Of a stretch of 64,000 nt of DNA, positions 54,626-64,000 are shown piece after piece. The DNA comes from Lentinula raphanica (taxonomy: Eukaryota; Basidiomycota; Agaricomycetes; Agaricales; Omphalotaceae): contig JANVFP010000019.1 of NCBI GenBank assembly GCA_027919835.1, positions 186,001 to 250,000 of the forward strand, given 5' to 3'. The position numbers and the translations under genes were made by a program. Within the stretch, counting starts at the first letter, position 1. The number at the start of each line of letters is the position of its first letter. The notes beneath the pieces are model-generated. The model worked only from the letters and a program-made list of their open reading frames with translations, did not search any database and was not told the origin of the DNA.

Positions 54626-57600
54626 TCACAACGCCTCAATGGTGTTTCTGACCTGCTCTGCCCTCTTCTGAAATTTATCAATCTCCCTTTCCCCATCTTC
54701 CTTGAATTTTGCATACTCAATCCGCATATGATTCCTCACCCAATCCTCGACAGTCATGTTAAGCTCCGTTTCTGAAAGCTCTTGCGTCGAGACAAAGAGT
54801 TCTTGTGAAAGGGGAATGGGTCCACCGCAAAGGATATCCAAAGGAGCTCCAGGCGTGGGGGGCACACTGAAGGGGTTGGCTGCACCCATACCGAATCTGA
54901 ACGGCGTTTTGAACGGACTAGCTGGTGCACGATGTTCGGATCTTGGTGGAGTTACAGCCGGGCGAGGAAGGGGGGATACTTTCCGACTCTCGTCCTTGGC
55001 CTCTGAGCCAGCATTGTCTGGATTCGAAAGTTCAGCCATTTGCATATCGTTGTCTTGCAGCATCGAAGATTTCACACCATCGATCTGCGGCTTTGACTCG
55101 AGTACGGAGCCATTCGAAGCGAGTTTCGACTTGTAAGGTGAAGTTCTCCCATTCGTTTCGCAACTGGGATCCACATTCTTTTCAATCTGGGCAATCTTCG
55201 CTTGAACGGTTCCTTTGGCGAAGGGCAAGGTTTCCTGGTTTGTGGTCATAGAAGTGGGCATAGCGGTAGAGGTTGATGCAGCATGAGAAGGGGCTTGGGA
55301 GTTCGGCAGAATTCTTGACTTTGTTTGATTAGGAAGAGTCTCGGGTAAACGAATGGCAGCCTCAACCTGGTCTTCATCATCTTCATCTGACGATATGTCC
55401 ATGACAACGTCGACAGAACTTCCGATACGAGTCTGGGTAGATGAACGTGAGCTCAAAAAGCTGCCCTGTTTCTTCATAGTGATCGGTTTCGGCAACACTG
55501 TCTGTTTCAACGGCGGTTCAGCTGAAGAAGTATCCCGTGTCCCCGCCCTTGATCCTGAAGGTATCCTGGGCCGCTCTAGAGACCGTTTTTCATCTCCATC
55601 TGATCGTTGATTTTGCCGGTCACCATCTGTGTCCGTGGACAATGGTGACTGTTTAGTCCTGGGTCTCGAAGGCGAACGGGGCGGCACTGGAGGAGGATGA
55701 TCTGCATGCTGTTCGGGGAACTGAGTTTCATTCTGGGCGCGGATTGTTTTCTGCTTTGTCTTTGATAGCTTTTGGAGGTGCCCAATCTCTCGTGGTGGTG
55801 GCGACGATCGGGCGTTTGACTCTAGTCTGGTATCTGATTCTGGTTCGACGGAGGAGGAAGTGATTGGCGGTACATGTAGCTCTATTTCCGCATCAATATC
55901 GTTGTCCGCTCGCTCTTCGATATGCGCTGAAGTTCGAGGTTCAATTTTCGGTAAGGGTTTTTTGGATTCTGCCTTCGCCGGGGCAATCTGTTTTCTGGCG
56001 GTAGGATGTGGCGCATTCTGAGATGGAGGTTTAGTAGCTTTCCGCGTTGTTCGGGATGAGCGGGTGTTTGTAGCAGGTTCAGGTTCGCTGACTCGTTCTT
56101 CTACGGGGTTTTCCAATTCATCGTCATCGAAGAGTGCAGCCGCAGCAGCAACGGAATCGGTAAGGGATTTCGAGTTCTCGGCAGATGTGGCTTTGGTAGG
56201 GAGTTCAGCTATTTCGGCTGAGTCTGGGTCCACAACTTTCTGTTTTGTCCTCGACTTGGAAGTTGTGGCTGCACGAGTCGAGGGTTTCCGGGCTATAGAC
56301 TTCTTCGTTGACTTGGGCGGGGTAGGTTCGACAGTATCTTCGTCGGATACATCCTCTGGAATCATAGAAACACGATTTTTGGACTGCGAGCGTGCTTTAC
56401 TGCCCTTCTTTTTGGAGACAGCACTTCGTTCATCATCGGTAGAGCCATCTCGGGTTCCAGGCTGTTTAGATTTTCCTGTGGAGCGTCCACTGGTGCTACG
56501 TTGAAGTGCAACCTCGTCTTCGGTGCCAGTTCCGGGATCAGAGTCTACCAGAGAGGTGACAGACTTCGCACGGGAGACAGATCTAGAACGCGTCGAAGTC
56601 GTTGCCTTTTTAGAAGGTTTAGCAACATGTTCATCCACGTCTCCCTCTGAGATATCAACCGAACCGGTACGAGACTTGGATACACTTCGCGACCTTGGAG
56701 TTTTAGCACCCTTCTTAACAGCGCGAGAGGCCCTAGGAGTTTTCGCCGTGTTGGAACTGGCAACAGAACCAATGCGGGTATTGCTAGATGCGGCAGTCTC
56801 ATTGTCTGAGCCGTCGTAGGTCTTCATCGGCATAGTGACATCAACATGGGAGGACTTTGATTTGGATCTGGAATGAGATTTGGAGGAATTTGAAGGTGGC
56901 GCGAAAACGATGTCGGGAAACATTGGACAGGGAGTACCGGCCTTTTTGACGCGACTACGGTGTTCTTCACTGCGTACAGATTACATTTAGTAATGCCAGA
57001 GCTGTGATGAACTCTACTTACATTGGATCATCGTCGGCATCCCAGCCTGAAAGTGATATGCCGCAGTATATGCATACAGCGGTATCGTCGTGAGCATCAT
57101 GCGGCGAATAGACGAAACCCGCTTTTGCCATCTACTAGAATCGGTGAGTGGATATTCAGACTCCCAACAAGCAACATACACACCTTCTTAGATGACGCTC
57201 CGTGGTTTCTTGACCTGTCATGTATCCAACCGTCACCGAACAAGAACGTATCCAGTCGGGCCTTCTCCATTGCTTTAGAGGTAGGTAGTCTGTTCTTGTC
57301 GGTGAACACAAATCTAAGTGGATTGAATCATCTTCGCGATTTGAACGACATTTCGACTCACTGTCCGTCTGCATTCATCTCCGCACCCAATCCACATCGA
57401 ACATTCGCCCAAGCGCATTTCTTGCCACATTTCTTGTAATGTATCTCAAAAGGATCATCGCGCTCGTCCCACTCGCTCAACTCTTTCCCGCACATATAAC
57501 AGGTGACGTTGTCCTTATCTTCTGAACTGGGGTCGAAATAAAATCCAGCCTCTGCAAGCGTCTCTGGGGTCGCCAAAAAGTATTCTGGGTGGGGCCATTT

Positions 57601-57678
57601 CTGACCCGACTGTGTTCTCACTCCTTTGCCGCGTTTGGGTCGAGTGAAGGACTCCAATCGGGTTTTGAAAACTTCCAT
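54626..57678 (-). CDS. bir1: BIR1/survivin homologue, chromosomal passenger complex
   Basis: Exons 57678-57362, 57313-57184, 57131-57022 and 56969-54626 splice to 967 codons. Two BIR zinc domains: the first with 'AEAGFYFDPSS', CYMCGKELSEWDERDDP, H-x6-C; the second with 'MAKAGFVYSP', CIYCGISLSGWDADDDP, EEHRSRV and a final Cys (TPCPMFPD). A long Ser/Lys/Arg-rich disordered tail follows, with many SR/SK repeats. The last ~45 residues form a helix (TVEDWVRNHMRIEY ... RAEQVRNTI) like that by which survivin-type proteins bind borealin and INCENP. It targets Aurora kinase to centromeres during mitosis. Architecture and length (966 aa) match fungal Bir1/Pbh1. Confidence 0.9.
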
Positions 57679-58087
57679 GTTGAGGAGAGCAAGCTAAAGC
57701 GAGTTACGGTGGCGTGACTTGATAAGCGTCACCGATTGTTCCGGCGCTTGTTGAGCGCCTACTTGATCAGGATGCGGCGACCTACATCGAAAACCATACA
57801 AATGTATGAAGTACATAGATCGATGCTGTATCTTATGAACATCCAACGCATGGAGAGATGCAGTCACACCCACACTACAGTCTACGTCAGAGTTCAGAAC
57901 TGACTCCATACAGGGCTTCATGTCATTCCGCTGAGCTCTTAACACGATTGAGATTTGAATGAGAGATCTCAGGAAAGAAAACTCCTTTCAGCTTTGGTTC
58001 AACTTTGTCTCACAAAAGCAGTAAGTACAGTGGTTTCCCCTCTTCCCCTCCACATACGCACTACCGAGCCTACTAGCCTCCAGGCGT

Positions 58088-60994
58088 TCACCTAATGCTG
58101 ATATTCACCGGAAGTTGGGGATGGTCCTCGCCGTTTACGATAGGCGCTGAGGTATTATTCATCTGCCAAAATATGCGGGGTTCTTTGTTCGACGGCGAGA
58201 ATTTGAATCTGTCAACCAAGACCGAAACGACGACTTCTAGCGAGCGTTCCAATCAAAGATGAGCAACGAATCAGCAAAGTCTCGTGAATCAGTGAACAAG
58301 TCATACTCATCTCCATCTCCGCAAACTTGAACCCACTAGTAATGTCGTCAAAATCAGTGCATCTTTCATTAAACAGTGGCACTCTTACATGCAGGAACGG
58401 CCCCCTCCAATGAAAGTCATCCTGAATAGCCAGCACATTAGTGCACCCAAGTTTCATTCATGTCAGCAAGGACGCACAAATGAGAGTATATGCCAGGAAT
58501 TCGCGCTTTAGCGACTTCAGGTAACAATGGAGAAAGCCATCTATCGGGATTCCATTGAGTAGAGTCTGTAGACGGTATCCAAATACATTAACTACTGTCT
58601 TTGGTCAGAGATATGTGAATGATCCTGACCTTCACCCCACAGTTCAGAGTTCCGGTTTGCATTTAAAACAGAAATGAACACTGTCGTTCCTTTAGGAACC
58701 ATCACTTCATGCATCTTAGTGCCATCAAGTCCTACAACTGGTTTCTGGAGAGGTAGAGCTGTATCTTGCCGAGCACTGACACAAAAGAGAAGAGGGACAT
58801 CATTATCATGGGACTACCGGTAACCTGAAAAAAGGACAAACTCACACACGGGAGACAGTGGAAACGGGTGGAAATCTAGTCAATCTATATCAGCCTGAAG
58901 GACCGATCGGTCTGAAGAGTATAGCGGACTTACAAACGGAGAGTCTCTTTGCATATGGCATCCAAGTATGGCAGACCGTTTAAGTCATCGAAAGACAAAT
59001 CTTCCCCGTTCAGCTTTTCTTTCGCTTCCAGAAGTTCATCTTTTAGTCTTTCTTGTACATGGAGATTGTTCGCTAATAGACCTAGAAGGCGTGCCATTGC
59101 GCTCTAAGAAAATTCATCATCGATCCAGGCTTCACTTTTCACAGTCGTGAAGATTGACGGTACTTACCGAGGTAGTGTCCATTGCAGCAAAGATCAGTGA
59201 ACTATTGTGAAAAGAATTTTCTCAATTTGGAGACCTTCGATGGTATTTGCCTTCAAACTCACCTCATCTAAGGATGCCGTCGATTGTTTGATGTATCAAT
59301 GAGTGTAGGAACGCCGGATATAATAAATCGGATATTCAAGAACATACCTGAGCGATGACTTCATGATCCTCCAACTTCGCTTCGTCTGAAGCCTTCATGT
59401 TTTCACGCACTGCATATACCAAGCTCAGTTCTTACGGCCACATTCCGAAAAACAGAAAAAAATCACTCAAAACACTGATGATATCTTTCCCTTTCCCAAT
59501 CTGTTGTGCAACGACCTCATCACCCATTCGAAATGCGCGTTTCTTGTTTTCGTAAATTCCGTCTGACACCTCCCACATATAGTCAATCATATCTCGAATA
59601 TGATGCACATCATTCCAAGGCAACATATTGACTATAAATCGACGGAAGCTGGGAGAGCCAATCCAGACCACGCGGGGAAGAACATTCATGCGCCAAAATT
59701 GTACGCGCATAAGAGTAGGACTGTTGGAATGAACTTCAAGGTTAAGTCACCCTTTGAGATACAAAGTTAGAACACGTACACCAGCTCCTTTATGATGTGA
59801 CTGTATGGATGGGCATTGCTCTCATCTGTTAGAGAATCGAATGAGTAGCCTAGACCTGCTTGCCCGATGATTTCCAGGGCAGTACGACCCATCCAGGAGA
59901 TGATATCAACCTATGGAGTCAAGGATTTTGCTGTCATGAACACAGAATAAGCATCGTTATGTAGAGAATACCTCTTGGGTCTGCGTGTTGTTACTTTGCA
60001 GTTGTCCTTTCAGTGTATGTCCGAGCTGTGTTTGAAGTAGGTTACTTGAACTGGAGGAACACTCAAACGCGAATCGAAAGTCCTCACCTTGTGCGTAATT
60101 TCCAAAAACGTCGGAACTGAGGAGAACAGGAAACATTCAGTTAGTTCAATGGTTGACACTGAGAATACGGATTTGTTGTGTACGTACACATTTCTCGCAA
60201 ATGCGCCACTGAGAAAACAGGATTGAGTATCTTACGTTGCCTGCGATGCTCATGTCCTAGGATTGGATGAGAAACATTTCAGATCGTGATTCATGCGGAC
60301 AAACCTGGTGTCCCAAATAAACCTCTTCCAAAATTTAGACGAGATGCTCTTGTAGGGAATTGAGCGCGTCGAAATTGCCTATGGCTGGACGGTACGTACT
60401 CTATGAACCCATCGGAAGCATCGAAAACATTGTGATCCTACGATGTTCCAGCAAGAAGTTTACTCATTATGACCAGGATTGTTTGCTAGCTATTAACGCA
60501 CGGAATATAGAACATGATGCATAGCTCGAGGATCGAATGTGTAGAGGTTGTCGGTCTGTCATAGAATGTGAGTCAATGAGGTCTGTCCAGCTCTTAACAT
60601 TCAAAGAGAGTATATGCTTACGCCAAATGGACCATGGAGGCGGACCATACTGCCATCTGATAAAAGAGTCATGAGTCAGATATAGCAGGACATACCGTGT
60701 GTAGATTTCGCTGGTCACTGGCTCACATTCTTTCGCAAGATATTCGTGAAAATTCCAAGCTGTAGGATTATAAATATCTTGATAGTTGCCTAAAGCTCTG
60801 ATTTCAGCAGCTTGAAACACAAACGAATATGTTCATGCTACAGTACCTTTCAGCCACGACGAAGACCTTGGTGCAGGGACATTCCCTATGGCGGTCGATG
60901 TCTTGATATTCTGCTGGCGCATGAGGCGTCGTAGTAACAGCACGAGAATGAGGCAGAAGGCGACTGGAAGAAAGAGTTCCTTAGAATTGTTCAT
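58088..60994 (-). CDS. Cytochrome P450 monooxygenase
   Basis: Starts at ATG 60994 with an N-terminal membrane anchor (LFLPVAFCLILVLLLRRL), and runs through a dozen or more short introns to the stop at 58088. Visible P450 features: proline-rich hinge (GNVPAPRSSSWLKG), helix I 'SLIFAAMDTTS' (oxygen activation), ExxR in 'PYLDAICKETLRL', and the heme motif FIGGGRSCIGFKFAEMEM formed across an intron. The segment 'SPSFRRFIVNMLPW ... GKGKDIISVL' resembles agaric P450s of the CYP5037-like type (from memory, not verified). ER-bound; substrate unknown. A 5-nt micro-exon (ATGAG) precedes helix I. No defect seen. Confidence 0.9.
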
Positions 60995-61938
60995 GGCCAA
61001 AGTTCACGACGAAAGGAGAGTATTGCACCAGCTACGATAACAGTTCCCTTTTTATAGCTTTGTGAGGCATACTCAGGCGCTAATCTTCGGTATCTTCAAA
61101 GTAATGTCTTTCCATGATGATGATCAGGAAAGGATGACAGTTCAACTCCATCTTGGAATATTCAACCTCGATATGATTGAGATCGATAGCGCTACATCCG
61201 AGGCTTTGCAGCGCTCAGAGACCACACTTCGGCACCCGGCCCATTGAAACACACGATCTCATTCTGCGGGCATTCGAACTCACCGAGCTGGCATCCCATC
61301 CTAGACAACCATGCACAGAGAAACTTTGGACAGCATCCGCGGAGACTTTGAGTTTTAGACTGCATAACCAAAATTGGTGATTGTGAAGCAGCAATCGTGT
61401 CATATCGTGAAGCCTGCGGCCAATGATAGGAGGTTCTAGCTTGTTGTCATTGACAGTTCAAGGAACCCGTCAAACGTTCGACGCCCCGGTATGTAAGGGT
61501 ATATAGCGATAGGAACTTTCTGGGCGATACTAATCACACGGCCACAACGAGGAGGAAGATCGTCAATGCACCTTGAAGGTCGAAGGGAAGTTAGAGGTTG
61601 AGGTTTCGGCTCATATTATTATGGCCCGAATCTATTAGCTGAGAAGTTCAGTGCCGTTCAAGCTAGTACTGTCACTGTTTTATACTTGCTTCAAAATTCT
61701 AGAGAGCACAAACAACTTCATGTCATGATATTTGGGCCTAGTTTTTCGATAGACAAGGACGAATGCCAGGGTCTGTGTTTCGTGACGTAGCCTGGCTAAC
61801 CGATCCTGCAGTTCAAAGAGTATGAATGAAGAGTAAGTGTGTTCAAATGACCTGTGTTTCGAAAATCAGACTGGGTTCAACATCTTCGAAGAATTCGGGA
61901 CGTGCAATTTCACCTTTTTCCAAGGCTCCCGTCTTCTT
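60995..61938. other. Intergenic, no gene seen
   Basis: Upstream of the P450 gene and downstream of the EXPERA gene. Frames of 60-70 codons at 61062-61403 have no coding support. Confidence 0.5.
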
Positions 61939-62716
61939 TTACTCTCTCTTGACCTTCCCTTCCTCCTCCTCCCCGTCCCTAACCACCACTATCCTATACA
62001 CTCTAAACCCTATATCAATCGCCATGACCAAAGGCACGACCAAGAACGGAATATAGCTCGCAAGCAATATAAGTAGCTGAGTTGAAGTGATTCTTGACTC
62101 CGAGTACTCTTTGAGGATGTAGAATATACACGGGAGCGTGGTAGTCGCTGTTGAGGCGCCGTATGCGATAAGTAGTGGGTATATTGACTGAGAGCCTGAG
62201 GCGGTTTTTAGCGACTGGTTAGTAGGTTTGCGAACGTGACAAGAAATAGCTTCATATGATATGATAGGAAGATGAGTGGGATGAGACTTACCAGTCCATA
62301 GTGCTCGAAGTCCAAGTAGAAACGTTGGGAATTGAAATAACCTATATAGTGGTGGTCGACAGTTATGAATAATGCGAGCTTCGAAAGACCTCAAGGCCCT
62401 CAGAATACAAAACTCACAACTCGAGCCATGCAAAACATCCCAACCAAAATAATTCACCGTGCGGATGTATCTTTCCCGTGGCAATACCACCAATCAAAGG
62501 GTCCGCTGAGAAATCAACGTACCACTGACGCAGAGCGGGCAGGATGGGAGGGACATAAGTCGAAGGATATACGATTTGAAAGTCGAGTAAGATTGAAGCT
62601 GGAATATGGACCTATACAAGAAATTAGCAACATTGGAAGTTGGAACGCGTGATATGGTAGCAAGTCACCAGGAAGAAACAAAAGTAGACGAGATCGAAAG
62701 AGCGAGGGAGAGGCAT
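61939..62716 (-). CDS. EXPERA-domain membrane protein (TMEM97-like)
   Basis: Three or four exons. Exon 1 begins at ATG 62716 (MPLPRSFDLVYFCFFLVHIP after splicing), then 'DFQIVYPSTYVPPILPALRQWYVDFSADPLI', 'FWLGCFAWLEL' joined across an intron to 'LFQFPTFLLGLRALWTG', then 'SIYPLLIAYGASTATTTLPC' and a last helix ending in a charged tail (GEEEEGKVKRE). Four membrane helices with the conserved Asp/Glu positions of the EXPERA fold shared by TMEM97/sigma-2 and EBP. Likely in the ER or vacuole, with a sterol or lipid handling role by family analogy. Divergent from WAPL, with 223 bp between the ATGs. Confidence 0.8.
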
Positions 62717-62939
62717 CGAGTGCACTCAAATTTGACTGCGATATAGTCTAGCTAGCCGTGGTTCACGATGAAGACGAGTTGAACGAGTTCAATTGAACGG
62801 CGAACGCGTTCGACAAGTTTGAAATTAGCCGGCACGCAAAGCACGTGAAACTGAGAGTCAGACGCCCTCAGGCTCTTGACGCCCTCTTCGCGTTAGCCTC
62901 CCACAACCTCTAGAATTCAACCTCACCCTTGTACACAAC

Positions 62940-64000
62940 ATGTCTGCTCGGACATATGGAAAGAAAGGCACGAAGAGGAAGTCGAGCTCCATTCTGAACT
63001 CAGAGCAAAATGCTGTCAAAAAGCCGAAACTGGATTCGACCTCGGAACCGTCTACAGGAGCTGCTCGAGACCTCTCTCACATTTTCGACACTGTCATATC
63101 TTCTTCAGCGCCTTCTACACCTACCAAGCTAGCCAAAAGGATGCTGGGACGATCCAAAACAGAGTCCTCTCTCGAAGGCCAAAGTTCTTCACCAAATTCC
63201 ACGCTGGATCGAACATCTTCACTGCCTTCGTTTCAAACTCCCACCAAATCCAAAATTCTCCCTCCACCGGCTGTATCAGAGCCATCCTCTTCACCGCAGC
63301 GTCCAGCATTGGTAAACAAGAGGACTTATGCTGGAAAATCACGGTCCTTTCTGGTTGAACTGGCTGTCGACCAGTCGATCCCGCCGGATTTGCAAGATGA
63401 TTACAATAATCGAGAGTCGTATGCAGCTCTGCTGAGTCGGTGGGGCGTAGACAACTCTGAGGATGAACCTTATCCGGAACCAGGACTCGCTTCTCCCTCC
63501 AAGTCTAGTACATCGACGCCGAATGGTTCTCCGTCGAAAGGAAAGAGCAAAGTACGATTGAAGCAGGAAATGAATTCTCCCAGTGGTGCTATCAAGCCGC
63601 TAAGGAGCATCACAGAGATACGAAACAAAGGAGAAAGTAGAAGGTTCCTAGACGAGGTTGGATATCTGCTGGAAGGCCTGGGAAAAGATGAAACACCGGC
63701 GTCGAAGAAAGCCAGGTTCGTGACAACAAGTGATTCTAAGTTTAACTCATTTCTCATCAAGTGCAACAGTGCTTTAGAGATCATCAACAGACTTTGTGAA
63801 CCTGATTTCATTCGTCAAGCCAAAGCTGCAGATTTTTTGCAAAGTACTTGGGATGCATTCATCGAAGCTGGCGGAGGAACTGGTGAAGATAAAGTATGTT
63901 ATCATGCTGATTGCCTACGTGGTATTCATCCTAATCTCCTTAGGTCCTCGATACTCTTTTTATGGCTTTCGTTGCGCTAGTATCCCGCGACGTCGTTTCC
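62940..64000 (+). CDS. wapl: WAPL cohesin-release factor, 5' part
   Basis: ATG at 62940 after a CA-rich leader. Exon 1 to 63893, a 50-nt intron (GTATGT...TTAG) and exon 2 from 63944 that runs off the window. The N-terminal ~130 residues are Ser/Pro-rich and disordered with a basic start (YGKKGTKRKSSS). From residue ~135 the family blocks appear: 'RESYAALLSRWGVDNSEDEP', 'SITEIRNKGESRRFLDEVGY', 'IKCNSALEIINRLCEPDF' and 'AADFLQSTWDAFIEAGGG', then VLDTLFMAFVALVSRD. These belong to the WAPL/Rad61 HEAT-like domain, which opens the cohesin ring with PDS5. The C-terminal half is outside the window. Confidence 0.88.

Noticed and set aside
1..64000. tRNA, rRNA or CRISPR loci
   Set aside because: No cloverleaf with A/B boxes, no rRNA sequence and no regularly spaced repeat-spacer array was recognised; tandem repeats found here have no unique spacers.

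Overview
The window is from a filamentous basidiomycete, almost certainly an Agaricomycete. The evidence is the many short GT-AG introns (about 45-60 nt), KDZ-type DNA transposons, a fungal TET/JBP dioxygenase, a chromodomain Ty3/gypsy element and typical agaric housekeeping genes. No rRNA, tRNA or CRISPR was seen. Gene models were spliced by hand from the sequence, so exon edges are inferences.

Layout. 1-2700: a repeat-type terminal exon and one TATA-driven gene of unknown function. About 2763-30433: a proposed giant KDZ element (KDZ-1, ~27.7 kb). Its ends are inverted copies of a short terminal motif, each backed by an inward array of GTTTA/TAAAC motifs. Inside are a Ser/Pro-rich gene, a divergent SPT5-like gene, an unknown three-exon gene and a multi-exon KDZ transposase. 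It is interrupted by an 11.7-kb chromovirus (10047-21755, identical-length 586-bp LTRs, TSD GTCTA). That chromovirus carries a spliced antisense gene, which is itself hit by a 3-kb foldback element (12127-15123). A 53-bp-TIR MITE sits in the transposase gene.

30599-50548: a family of related secreted proteins (four genes and one remnant). It is interrupted by a second, complete KDZ element (KDZ-2, 33388-44190; ~294-bp TIRs, perfect 8-bp TSD GCTTGGGG). KDZ-2 carries a KDZ transposase, a small charged protein, an intact TET/JBP 2OG-Fe(II) dioxygenase, an unknown protein and an HMG-like protein. A paralogous, uninterrupted copy of its insertion site survives at 46.7 kb. An unrelated small secreted protein lies at 49996-50548.

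51766-64000: conserved genes: a secreted GH18 chitinase-like enzyme, BIR1/survivin, a cytochrome P450, a TMEM97/EXPERA membrane protein and, divergently, the 5' part of the cohesin-release factor WAPL.

How it fits together: the right third is ordinary genome. The left two thirds is a transposon nest in which two KDZ elements carry different chromatin or transcription cargo (SPT5-like in one, TET/JBP plus HMG-like in the other). Both insertion events sit just upstream of coding genes: KDZ-2 66 bp from a secreted-protein start, and the chromovirus 28 bp from the SPT5-like start, in an orientation where its LTR could drive that gene.
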